From CAUJIW01 sp963205175 (GTDB taxonomy: Bacteria; Pseudomonadota; Alphaproteobacteria; Sphingomonadales; Sphingomonadaceae): 64,000 bases of DNA. Positions 9,441 through 17,525 of the stretch are shown in pieces (the stretch's first letter is position 1; each line of letters begins with the position of its first letter). Both the position numbers and the translations under genes were made by a program. The notes beneath the pieces are model-generated. The model worked only from the letters and a program-made list of their open reading frames with translations. It did not search any database and was not told the origin of the DNA. The stretch lies in NCBI GenBank assembly GCA_041060555.1, contig JBEUDS010000009.1. One strand, 5' to 3'.

Positions 9441-12400
9441 GCGTCGCCCCGCCCTGACGCCCGAGCAGGCGCGTGCCGCCGCGCCGGACCGCTCGGCCTG
9501 GGTGTCGGCCTCGGCCGGCTCCGGCAAGACCCAGGTGCTCACCGCCCGGGTGCTGCGGCTGTTGCTGGCCGGCAGCCGGCCGGAGGCGGTGCTGTGCATC
9601 ACCTTCACCAAGGCCGCCGCCGCCGAGATGGCCGACCGGCTGTTCCGCCGGTTGGGCGCGTGGGCCCGCGCCGACGACGCCACGCTGACCCACGAGCTGG
9701 AAAGCCTTGGCGAGACCGCCACCCGCCAGCGGTTGGAGCTGGCGCGCACGCTGTTTGCCCGCACGCTCGACACCGAGGGCGGCCTGCGCATCCAGACGCT
9801 GCACGCGCTGGCGCAGTCGCTGCTGGCGAGTTTCCCGCTGGAGGCCGGCGTGTCGCCCGGCTTCACCACGCTGGATGAGCGCACCGCCGCCCAGGCCATC
9901 GACCAGACCGTCAATGCCGAGGTCGCCCACGCGCTGTCGCACGGCCGCCAGGGCCTGCTCGACGACATCACCCAGCTCAGCATCGGCGGCGGTCCGCAAC
10001 GCTTCCTGCCGCTGGTGGCGAACCTGGTGCGCCAGGGGCCGCGCATCATCGCCTTCGCCGGCAGCGGCGGCGCCAGCAGCATTGAACCACGGCTGCGCCG
10101 GCTGTTCGATCTGCCGCTCGACGGCGGACCACAGGACTGGCTGGCGAGCGGGCTCGGTGATGGCGCGCTGGATCGCCCCGGCCTCGACCGGCTGGCGCGC
10201 GCCTGGGCACAGGGCGCCAAGACCGACCAGGACAAGGCGGCGCGGCTGACGGCGTGGCTGGCGCGCGACGTGCCGGGTCGCGCGGCGGCGTTCGAGGAAT
10301 TCTGCGGCCTCTTCCTCAAGGCAGACGGCACGCCGTTCGCCGACAGCAAGATGGCGAGCAAGGGCGCACTGGCCGCCGCGCCGGACGCACTGGCCATCGC
10401 CACGGTGGCCGCCAATACGGCGTTGGGGCTGCTGGACGGGCAGAAACGCTTCGCCATCGTCGAGCACGCCGGCCGCCACCTGCGGCTGGGGCTGGCGCTG
10501 GCCACCGCCATGACCGCCTACAAGGAACGGGTGGGCGCGCTCAGCTTCGACGATCTCATCGCCGGCGCCGCCCGATTGCTGCGCGACACCGGTGCTGCCT
10601 GGGTGCGCTACAAGCTCGATCTGGGCATCGATCATGTGCTGGTCGACGAAGCGCAGGACACCAACGCCGACCAGTGGGCGATCGTCGGTGCCATCACCGA
10701 GGAGTTCTTCGCCGGCCTCGGCGCGCGGGAGGACAAACGCCGCTCCGTGTTCGCGGTCGGCGACGTCAAGCAGGCGATCTTCGGCTTCCAGGGCACCGAT
10801 CCGGCGACGTTCGTCGCCGCCGAGCAACGCTACGCCACGGCACTGGCGGACATCGGCGAGGCGCTCGACACGGTGCCGCTCGACCGCTCGTTCCGCTCCA
10901 CCGACGCCGTGCTGCGGCTGGTCGACGCCGTGCTGGAAGGCCTGGGCGCCGAGGCGCTGGGGCTGGGCGACGGCCTCAACCCGCACGTCGCGGCGCGGGC
11001 CGGCCAGACCGGCGCCGCCGTGCTGTGGGCGCCGATCGAGGGCTCGACTGCTGACGACGCCGAGGACGACGAGTCGCCGGCGGAAACGATGGATTGGGAA
11101 CCGCCGGCCGAGCGCCGCTTCGCCGAACGACTGGCGGCGCAGATCGACCACTGGCTGCGCGCGGGCGAGCGGCTGGAGGCGCGCGACCGGGCGATGCGGG
11201 CCGGCGACATCCTGGTGCTGGTGCGCCGGCGCAACGAGTTCGTCACCGCGCTGGTGGCCGAACTGGCCCATCGCGGCGTGCCGGTGGCCGGTGTCGACCG
11301 CATGGCGCTCGCCGACCCGCTGGTGGTGCAGGATCTGCTCGACCTCGTCCGCTTCGCGCTGCTGCCCGAGGACGATCTCGTCTGCGCCCAGGTGCTGAAG
11401 TCGCCGTTCATCGGCTGGGACGAGACGGCACTGTTCACGCTGGCGTATGGCCGCGAGCGTCAGTCGCTGTGGGCACGCCTGTGCGACCGCGCCGAGGCCG
11501 ACCCCGGATGCGCCGAGGCCCACGCCCGTCTGGGGCGTCTGCTGGCGCTGGCGGACTGGGCCGCGCCCTATGAATTCCTTGAAGCCGCGCTGAGCGAGGC
11601 CGGCGGTCGTGCCCGCGCGCTGGCGCGCTTCGGCCCGCAGGCGGCCGATCCCATCGACATCCTGCTGGAACAGGCGTTGCAGTTCGAGCGGGAGCATGCG
11701 CCGTCGCTGCAGGGCTTCCTCGACTGGATCGAGCGCGGCGACGTCGAGGTCAAGCGCGACCCCGAGGTCGCCCGCGATGAGGTGCGGGTGATGACCGTTC
11801 ATGGCGCCAAGGGACTGCAGGCGCCGGTCGTCATCGTCGCCGACACCTTCGCGGTGCCCGAGGACCGCGACGGCATGGTGCTGCTGGAGACCGGCGACGG
11901 CGCCACGGTGCCGGTCTGGTACGGCGGCAGGGACCAGGCGGCCGGCCCGGTGGCCGAGGCCCTGGCGCGCGCCGAACAGCGGACCGCCCAGGAGCACGCC
12001 CGCCTGCTCTATGTGGCGCTGACCCGCGCCGAGGACCGGCTGTACGTTGGCGGCTGGAAACCGCGCAAGAAGCGCCAGACCCGCATCCCCTGCTGGTACG
12101 ACAGCATCGACGCCGCCTTCGACCGGCTCGGCGTCGAGGCCGGCGAAGACCCGCTGTGGGGCAGCGCCCGCCGGTTCGTCGTCACCGGCGACGTCATCAG
12201 CCGCGACAAGCCGCACGCGGACACCGTTGCCCCGCTGCCGGCCGTGTTGCCGGCCTGGGCGGTGACGCCGGCGCCGGCCGAGCCGCGACCGCCCCGGCCG
12301 CTGGCGCCCAGCCGGCTGGGCGACGAGCCGGAACCGCCGGCGGCCTCGCCGATGGGCCGCGACCAGCGCGCCGCCCGCCGCGGCAGCCTGATCCACCGGC

Positions 12401-12870
12401 TGCTGGAGCGGCTGCCCGTCGCCGCCCCGGCCGCCCGGGCGACGCTGGCCGAGCAGTGGCTTGCCCGCCAGGCGCCGGAGCTGGAGCCGGCCGCCCTGGC
12501 CGACATCGTCACCACCGTGACGGGCGTGCTCGCCGACCCGCTGTTGGCGGCGCTGTTCGGCCCGCAGGCGCTGGCGGAAGTGCCACTGTCGGCGGTGTTC
12601 GGCGAGGTGGTGGTGGCCGGTCAGGTCGACCGGCTGCTGGTGGAGGCGGACCGGGTGCTGGTGGTGGACATCAAGACCGGCGCGCGCATCCCCGAGGACG
12701 CGGCGGCGACGCCGATCGCCTATCTGCGCCAGATGGCCGCCTACCGCGCGGCGCTGGCCCGCATGTTCCCCGACCGGCGCATCGAGGCGGCGCTGCTGTG
12801 GACGGCCGCGCCCCGGCTGATGCCGCTGCCCGACGATCTGCTGACCGGCGCGCTGCCGTTCGCCGTCTGA
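9433..12870 (+). CDS. addA: Double-strand break repair helicase AddA
   Basis: 1145-residue UvrD/Rep-family helicase with a C-terminal RecB-type nuclease domain. Motif I is WVSASAGSGKTQVL near residues 24-37, motif Ia is ITFTKAAAAEM, motif II is HVLVDEAQDTN, and motif VI is RLLYVALTRAEDRLYVGG. Near the end, GQVDRLLVEADRVLVVDIKTG is the nuclease signature. ATG 9433 was chosen because it overlaps the addB stop and leaves the expected N-terminus. AddA and AddB form the alphaproteobacterial counterpart of RecBCD. A 115-bp gap, with an AGGAGA ribosome site near its end, separates it from trxA. Confidence 0.95.
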   Translation: MTERRPALTPEQARAAAPDRSAWVSASAGSGKTQVLTARVLRLLLAGSRPEAVLCITFTKAAAAEMADRLFRRLGAWARADDATLTHELESLGETATRQRLELARTLFARTLDTEGGLRIQTLHALAQSLLASFPLEAGVSPGFTTLDERTAAQAIDQTVNAEVAHALSHGRQGLLDDITQLSIGGGPQRFLPLVANLVRQGPRIIAFAGSGGASSIEPRLRRLFDLPLDGGPQDWLASGLGDGALDRPGLDRLARAWAQGAKTDQDKAARLTAWLARDVPGRAAAFEEFCGLFLKADGTPFADSKMASKGALAAAPDALAIATVAANTALGLLDGQKRFAIVEHAGRHLRLGLALATAMTAYKERVGALSFDDLIAGAARLLRDTGAAWVRYKLDLGIDHVLVDEAQDTNADQWAIVGAITEEFFAGLGAREDKRRSVFAVGDVKQAIFGFQGTDPATFVAAEQRYATALADIGEALDTVPLDRSFRSTDAVLRLVDAVLEGLGAEALGLGDGLNPHVAARAGQTGAAVLWAPIEGSTADDAEDDESPAETMDWEPPAERRFAERLAAQIDHWLRAGERLEARDRAMRAGDILVLVRRRNEFVTALVAELAHRGVPVAGVDRMALADPLVVQDLLDLVRFALLPEDDLVCAQVLKSPFIGWDETALFTLAYGRERQSLWARLCDRAEADPGCAEAHARLGRLLALADWAAPYEFLEAALSEAGGRARALARFGPQAADPIDILLEQALQFEREHAPSLQGFLDWIERGDVEVKRDPEVARDEVRVMTVHGAKGLQAPVVIVADTFAVPEDRDGMVLLETGDGATVPVWYGGRDQAAGPVAEALARAEQRTAQEHARLLYVALTRAEDRLYVGGWKPRKKRQTRIPCWYDSIDAAFDRLGVEAGEDPLWGSARRFVVTGDVISRDKPHADTVAPLPAVLPAWAVTPAPAEPRPPRPLAPSRLGDEPEPPAASPMGRDQRAARRGSLIHRLLERLPVAAPAARATLAEQWLARQAPELEPAALADIVTTVTGVLADPLLAALFGPQALAEVPLSAVFGEVVVAGQVDRLLVEADRVLVVDIKTGARIPEDAAATPIAYLRQMAAYRAALARMFPDRRIEAALLWTAAPRLMPLPDDLLTGALPFAV

Positions 12871-12985
12871 ACCGGTCGTTTCCCGCCCGGCGACGCTGCG
12901 TGCGGCCTTGCGCGCGCTTGACCCCGCCAGAACGCCTTCTTACGTTCGCAGCAAATCCGCAGCTTCTTGTATCAGGAGATTATCC

Positions 12986-13309
12986 ATGGCCTCCATCAAG
13001 GTGACCGACGCCTCTTTCGAGGCGGACGTGCTCAATGCCGGCAAGCCGGTGCTGGTCGATTTCTGGGCCGAATGGTGCGGCCCGTGCCGCCAGGTCGGCC
13101 CGATTCTGGAGGAGCTGTCGAGCGAGCTCGCCGAACAGGTGACCATCGCCAAGCTGAACACCGACGAGAACCCGGAAGCGCCGACCCGTTATGGCATCCG
13201 TGGCATCCCGACGATGATCCTGTTCCGCGACGGCAAGCCCTACGCCACCAAGGTCGGCGCGGCGCCCAAGTCGGCGCTGAAGGACTGGCTGGTCGGCTCG
13301 CTCGCCTGA
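12986..13309 (+). CDS. trxA: Thioredoxin 1
   Basis: 107-residue cytosolic dithiol-disulfide oxidoreductase that supplies electrons to ribonucleotide reductase, peroxidases and methionine sulfoxide reductases. The active-site WCGPC has Cys31 and Cys34, the buried Asp is in VLVDFWAEW, and the cis-proline loop is GIRGIPTMILF. The ATG at 12986 is preceded by AGGAGA at 12974-12979. The gene ends the long plus-strand run from divL and is followed by a strong intrinsic terminator. Confidence 0.97.
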   Translation: MASIKVTDASFEADVLNAGKPVLVDFWAEWCGPCRQVGPILEELSSELAEQVTIAKLNTDENPEAPTRYGIRGIPTMILFRDGKPYATKVGAAPKSALKDWLVGSLA

Positions 13310-13330
13310 GCGACGACCCCCGGCGCATCG

Positions 13331-13362
13331 AAAAAAGGCGGCGCCCGCGCGCCGCCTTTTTT
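13331..13362 (+). terminator. Rho-independent terminator after trxA
   Basis: A perfect hairpin with 14-bp arms: AAAAAAGGCGGCGC at 13331-13344, loop CCGC, then GCGCCGCCTTTTTT at 13349-13362. The GC-rich stem followed by six T is a canonical intrinsic terminator for trxA. Because the left arm begins with six A, it could also act on the minus strand for transcripts coming from the GST side. Confidence 0.93.
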
Positions 13363-13393
13363 GTTGTGACGCGCCGCACCCGTTACGCGTTGG

Positions 13394-13426
13394 CGCCCCT
13401 CAAGCCTTGACGCCCCTCAAGCCTTG
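13394..13426. repeat. 17-bp tandem duplication across the GST stop codon
   Basis: CGCCCCTCAAGCCTTG occurs at 13394-13409 and again at 13411-13426, a period of 17 bp. The second copy contains the GST stop (TCA 13417-13419 on the plus strand) and its last codons. It looks like a recent slippage duplication of the gene end; no function is implied. Confidence 0.7.
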
Positions 13427-14049
13427 GCGCTGGGGCGGGCCGACACCTCGGCATACCAGCGGGCAATGTTGGCGAATTCCGGCCCCGGGGTTGATTTCAC
13501 CCATTTGGCGAATTCAATGCAGATAAACGCGGTGATGTCGGCGATAGTGAAGCGGTCGCCGGCAACATAGGCGCTGGTGCCCAGCCGGGCGTCGAGATCA
13601 CGCCAGAACAGCGCGATGAGCAGCGCGCCACGCTCGGCGAGCGCGGGAATCTGTTCCGTCGTCTCGGTGACGCCGGGCACGGCATGACCGGCGAACTGCG
13701 GCGCGACATTGCGGAAAATCGAGGCGATGGCGCCCACGCCGTCGAACTCGACGCGCCGCTGCCAGCTCTCGATCTGCGCCTTTTCCAGCGGCGTGCGGCC
13801 CATCAGGTTGGGCTCGGGGTGCAGTTCCTCGAAATAGCGGCAGATGGCCACCGACTCGTCGAGCACCGTGCCGTCGTCCAGCTCCAGCATCGGCACCAGG
13901 CCGCGCGGATTTTTCGCCAGATAGGCCGGCGTCTGGTTCTCGCCGGCCAGGATGTCGACCTGCACCGACTCCACGCTGATGCCCTTTTCGGCCAGGAACA
14001 TCCGCACCCGGCGCGGGTTGGGCGCCATCTTCATGTCATAGAATTTCAT
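13417..14049 (-). CDS. Glutathione S-transferase family protein
   Basis: 210 residues in two-domain GST layout. The N-terminal thioredoxin-like half shows FYDMKMAPNPRRVRMFLAEKG and the cis-Pro glutathione-binding segment NPRGLVPMLELDDGTVLDESVAI. The helical C-terminal half carries the N-capping motif DRFTIADITAF. The ATG at 14049 is preceded on the minus strand by GGGAGAG, so the longer open frame upstream is rejected. Substrate is unknown. It is divergent from the methyltransferase gene across a 114-bp gap. Confidence 0.9.
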   Translation of the reverse strand: MKFYDMKMAPNPRRVRMFLAEKGISVESVQVDILAGENQTPAYLAKNPRGLVPMLELDDGTVLDESVAICRYFEELHPEPNLMGRTPLEKAQIESWQRRVEFDGVGAIASIFRNVAPQFAGHAVPGVTETTEQIPALAERGALLIALFWRDLDARLGTSAYVAGDRFTIADITAFICIEFAKWVKSTPGPEFANIARWYAEVSARPSAKA

Positions 14050-14109
14050 GCTGCTCTCCCCTTTCATGGTCACGCGCAGGCGCTTTTGTCCTGACTCCCG
14101 CATAAAAAC

Positions 14110-14119
14110 TGTATATACA
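14110..14119. promoter_or_regulatory. AT-rich palindrome in the GST/methyltransferase divergent gap
   Basis: TGTATATACA is a perfect 10-bp palindrome in an AT-rich patch (CATAAAAACTGTATATACATG) between two divergent genes in GC-rich DNA. It could be an operator or a -10 region serving both genes. No regulator can be assigned. Confidence 0.35.
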
Positions 14120-14163
14120 TGCTTTTCAGTCCTGAGGAGAGGTAGATTTTGGGGAGAAAGCCG

Positions 14164-14790
14164 ATGGGCTTCTACGAGGAACGTATTTTTCCCTGGATGT
14201 GCGACAAGATGATGGACGCGCCACCGATGGCGCGACTGACCCGCGCCGCGCTGGCCGACGTGGCCGGCGACGTGCTGGAGATCGGCTTCGGCTCCGGCCG
14301 CTCGCTGGCCTTCTACACCGGCGACATCACCCGCCTGACGGCGCTGGAGCCCAGCGAGGGCATGACCGCGCGCGCCCGGGCCCGCATCGCCGAGGCGCCA
14401 TTCCCGGTCGAGCTGGTACCGGGCGCCGGTGAACGCCTGCCGTTCGACGACGAGCGATTCGACGCCGTGGTGCTGGTGTTCACGCTGTGCTCGGTCAGCG
14501 ATCCCGCACAGGTGATCAAGGAGGCCAAGCGCGTGCTCAAGACGGACGGGCGGCTGCATTTCGTCGAGCATGTGGCGAGCCGGCACCCCCGCCATCGCCG
14601 CTGGCAGGAACGCCTCAATCCGTTGCAGCGGGCGTTCGCCTGCGGCTGCAATCTCAACCGCGATCCGCTGGCCATCGCCCAAGACGCCGGCCTGCACGTC
14701 GAGCTGGGCACCCACGACATCCAGCCCGATTTCCCGATGTTTCCGACGCTGTTTCCGGTCAGCCGCTGCGTGGCGGTGAAGCGCGCGTAG
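14164..14790 (+). CDS. Class I SAM-dependent methyltransferase
   Basis: 208 residues. Motif I is VLEIGFGSGRSLAFY near 39-53, the acidic strand-2 end is TALEPSEGM, and FDAVVLVFTLCSVSD is the motif-IV region, giving a Methyltransf_11-type fold. The N-terminus MGFYEERIFPWMCDKMM and the Cys-containing CGCNLNRDP near the C-terminus resemble small methyltransferases of the thiol/lipid type, but the substrate cannot be assigned. ATG 14164 is preceded by GGGGAGAAAG at 14151-14160, so the TTG five codons earlier is not preferred. Confidence 0.85.
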   Translation: MGFYEERIFPWMCDKMMDAPPMARLTRAALADVAGDVLEIGFGSGRSLAFYTGDITRLTALEPSEGMTARARARIAEAPFPVELVPGAGERLPFDDERFDAVVLVFTLCSVSDPAQVIKEAKRVLKTDGRLHFVEHVASRHPRHRRWQERLNPLQRAFACGCNLNRDPLAIAQDAGLHVELGTHDIQPDFPMFPTLFPVSRCVAVKRA

Positions 14791-15005
14791 ATTTCACTGG
14801 TGGCGGGGGCGGGTGCGTGCTATCGGCGCGCGCTTGATCCGTGGTTTCCATCGAGGAAGACCCCCGACGATGACTCGTTCAACCGGCACGACGTTGGCCC
14901 TGCGACGACCCTAGTGGGCGACCGGACGCGCGCATCCCGCGCGCCTGCCCACGCCTTCGCCGCACGCCCGCGCCATCCGCCCGGTTTCACGAGGACACCC
15001 CCTAG

Positions 15006-15611
15006 ATGCACATTGCCCAGACGACGGTCGTCGACCGTCCCCAGATCGAACAGTTGCTGGACACGGCGTTCGGCCCCGACCGGCAGCAGAAATCCGCCTA
15101 CCGCCTGCGCGAGGGCTCGCGGCCGGTGGAGGCCCTGTGCTTCACCGTGCATGACGGCGCGCAGCTTTGCGCCTCCATCGAGTTCTGGCCGATCGCGCTG
15201 GTCGCCGAGGCCGACGGCGCGGCCACACCGGCGCTGCTGCTGGGGCCGATCGCGGTCGCCGAATCCTGTCGCGGTCGCGGCATCGGCGGCCTGCTGATCC
15301 ACCACGGGCTGGAACGCGCCCGCACGCTCGGCCACAAGCTGGTGCTGCTGGTCGGCGACCCGGAATATTACGAGCGCTTCGGCTTCACCAATGCGCCGAC
15401 CGGCGGCTGGCGGATGCCCGGCCCGGTGGAGCAGCGGCGGGTGATGGCCCGACTGCTCGACGACACGCTGGCGCTGCCAGCGGCGGCGGCCATCAGCAAG
15501 CCGGCGGCCGCGACCTCAGCGCCGCTCGCTCACCCAGGCGAGGCCGAGGCTGGCAGCCACCAGGGCCCACAGCAGCAGGGCGGGCACGACGGGCGCCTCG
15601 CGCACGCCTAG
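15006..15611 (+). CDS. GNAT family N-acetyltransferase (YhbS-like)
   Basis: 201 residues. The acetyl-CoA loop is SCRGRGIGGLLIHHGLERA, preceded by LLLGPIAVAES and followed by VLLVGDPEYYERFGFTNA, a layout typical of YhbS-type GNATs. The fold ends near residue 170. The last 32 codons (15516-15611) are Ala/Gly/Gln-rich and run antisense through the 3' end of the convergent membrane-protein gene, so this tail may be fortuitous. A 215-bp upstream gap holds nothing I can support apart from a GAGGA about 13 bases before the ATG. Confidence 0.8.
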   Translation: MHIAQTTVVDRPQIEQLLDTAFGPDRQQKSAYRLREGSRPVEALCFTVHDGAQLCASIEFWPIALVAEADGAATPALLLGPIAVAESCRGRGIGGLLIHHGLERARTLGHKLVLLVGDPEYYERFGFTNAPTGGWRMPGPVEQRRVMARLLDDTLALPAAAAISKPAAATSAPLAHPGEAEAGSHQGPQQQGGHDGRLAHA

Positions 15612-17525
15612 CAACGCGCCGCTGTTATTGCCGACCAGCCCGAGCCAGCCGCCGCCGGCCTGCCGGTCGCCGCGCGCGGTGCGGCGGACCGCCGGCACGC
15701 CGTCCTTGAGCCAGAAGGTGCCGCCGCCGCTGGCGCGCGCCAGCCCGGCCAGCGGCCGGGTGCGCGGGCGGACCTCCTGGCGCTCGGCATCCGCCCCCAC
15801 CAGCGCGAACCGGCGCAAGTCGCCCCGCTCGACCCGGTAGAGCCCCGGCGCGGGCGCCGTCACGCCGAGGCGGGCGACGCCCTGCGCGTCGGGCGTCAGC
15901 GGCAGGGTCGACGTGCGGCCCGCCGGCGTCGTCACCCGCAGCGGCGCGGCGCTGGCGAGCGCCCGGGCGGTCACCATCAGGCGATCGGTGCCAGCCGCCA
16001 CCGCGAGACTTTCCTCCTCCAGATCGGGCTCCTGCATCAGCCAGTGGACCAGCCGGCCAAGCAGCACGTCGCGCGGGCCACCGCCCTCGACGCCGCGCCC
16101 CCAGGCCCAGACATCCGACGACAGCAGCAGCCCGAGACGGCCGCGCGCCTGCCGGTCGAGCACCAGCAGTGGCGCGCCGTCGCCGGTGGCCAGCACGGTG
16201 TCGCCGCGTATCGCGCGGGCCGGCAGGTGGCCCGACCACCGCCCCCAGTCGCGTCGCCCGCCCCAGGCCGCCGGCAGCGTGGCGGTAACCGGATGGCGGG
16301 CGCCAACCGCGGTCAGTGACGGTCGCGTCAGCGCGCCCGACCAGTCGGCCGTGGGCCGCGCCGGCAGCATCGGCCCGAGGGCGGTGTTGAAGAGGCCGGT
16401 CGGCCGGGTGAAGTCGCGCCCCGGCACCACCAGCAGCGCGCCGCCCTTGCGGACATAGTCGGCAATGGCGGTGAAATACTGCGGCGCCAGCAGGTCGAGC
16501 TGGTCGAAACGATCCATGACGATGAGATCGAACCGGCCCAGCCGCTGCTCGAACAGCTGCTCGACCGGAAACGGAATCAGCGACAACTCGTGCGTGGGCG
16601 TCGGGTCGAACGAGGTCGGCAGCCGCAGGATGGTGAAATGCACGGTCTCCAGCGCCGCGTCGGCGGTAAGGATATCACGCCACGACCGGGTCGAGAGACT
16701 TGGCGCGCCGGAAATCAGCAGCACCGACAGCCGTTCGCGCACCCCGTTGACGTGGGTCAGCACGGCGTTGTTGGCGATCACCGGCTCACGCGCCGCCGGC
16801 TGCACCCCGGCCGCGATGGCGATGGGGCCACGCCGTGCCACCGGCACCGCCAGCCTCACCCGGCCATCGCCACCCACCGTCGCCGGCGGCTGCGTCTGAC
16901 CATCGATACTCCAGTCGACCGCCGTGCCGGCCGGCACGCCCTCGGCGCTGAGTACGACACCGGCACGCCCCCCCACCACGGCATAGGGCGCCGCCGCCAC
17001 CACGCTCAGCCGGCGGTCGATCATCGCCGGATCGCCGGCCAGCAGCACATGCAGCGGGCGTCCGGGCGGCAGCGCCGGCGGCGCGTCCAGCGTGACAATG
17101 CCATCCGACACCACCACGGCACCGGCCAGCCGCTCCGCCGGCGCCTGACCGATGGCCCGCGTCAGCGCCTCGCCAAGACGGGTCTTGTCGCCGGCCTCGA
17201 CCACCCGCCATCGCAGCCCCGGCGGACTGCCCGCCCGCAAGGCGGCGAGCGCGGCGCGCGCCTGCGCCCCCCGGCCATCGACCGCCATCGAGCCCGAAGT
17301 ATCGAGCACGGCAACGGCGATGTCGGCCTGCGGCTGGCGCTCTTCAATGCGCCGCGCCGGCTGCAACAGCACCAGTGCCAGTGTCGCCGCCACCAGCAGC
17401 CGTGCCGCCGCCATCCGCCAGCGCCGGGCCAGCGCCGCCAGCGCCACCGGCGCCAGCAGCAGCACCAGCGCCGGCAACAGCACCGGCCAGGGCAGCAGGG
17501 GCTGGAACACAAGCGCGCCGCTCAT
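15516..17525 (-). CDS. Membrane protein with vWA-like region, MoxR-cluster partner
   Basis: 669 residues. Two N-terminal membrane helices (about 10-32 and 38-58) precede a vWA-like domain starting IAVAVLDTSGSM, which keeps the DxSxS metal-site motif. A glutamine-amidotransferase-like segment follows (about 300-400, with LIVMDRFDQLDLL and GGALLVVPG), and the C-terminus has one more helix (ALLLWALVAASLGLAW). It is the last gene of a moxR-DUF58-DUF4159 operon; its start overlaps the DUF4159 stop by four bases. Such operons are thought to act in envelope biogenesis or stress, but the substrate is unknown. Its 3' end overlaps the convergent GNAT gene by 96 bp. Confidence 0.8.
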   Translation of the reverse strand: MSGALVFQPLLPWPVLLPALVLLLAPVALAALARRWRMAAARLLVAATLALVLLQPARRIEERQPQADIAVAVLDTSGSMAVDGRGAQARAALAALRAGSPPGLRWRVVEAGDKTRLGEALTRAIGQAPAERLAGAVVVSDGIVTLDAPPALPPGRPLHVLLAGDPAMIDRRLSVVAAAPYAVVGGRAGVVLSAEGVPAGTAVDWSIDGQTQPPATVGGDGRVRLAVPVARRGPIAIAAGVQPAAREPVIANNAVLTHVNGVRERLSVLLISGAPSLSTRSWRDILTADAALETVHFTILRLPTSFDPTPTHELSLIPFPVEQLFEQRLGRFDLIVMDRFDQLDLLAPQYFTAIADYVRKGGALLVVPGRDFTRPTGLFNTALGPMLPARPTADWSGALTRPSLTAVGARHPVTATLPAAWGGRRDWGRWSGHLPARAIRGDTVLATGDGAPLLVLDRQARGRLGLLLSSDVWAWGRGVEGGGPRDVLLGRLVHWLMQEPDLEEESLAVAAGTDRLMVTARALASAAPLRVTTPAGRTSTLPLTPDAQGVARLGVTAPAPGLYRVERGDLRRFALVGADAERQEVRPRTRPLAGLARASGGGTFWLKDGVPAVRRTARGDRQAGGGWLGLVGNNSGALLGVREAPVVPALLLWALVAASLGLAWVSERR

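Noticed and set aside
14791..15005. Possible short gene between the methyltransferase and the GNAT gene
   Set aside because: Open frames here have no convincing start or ribosome site and continue out of frame into the GNAT gene.
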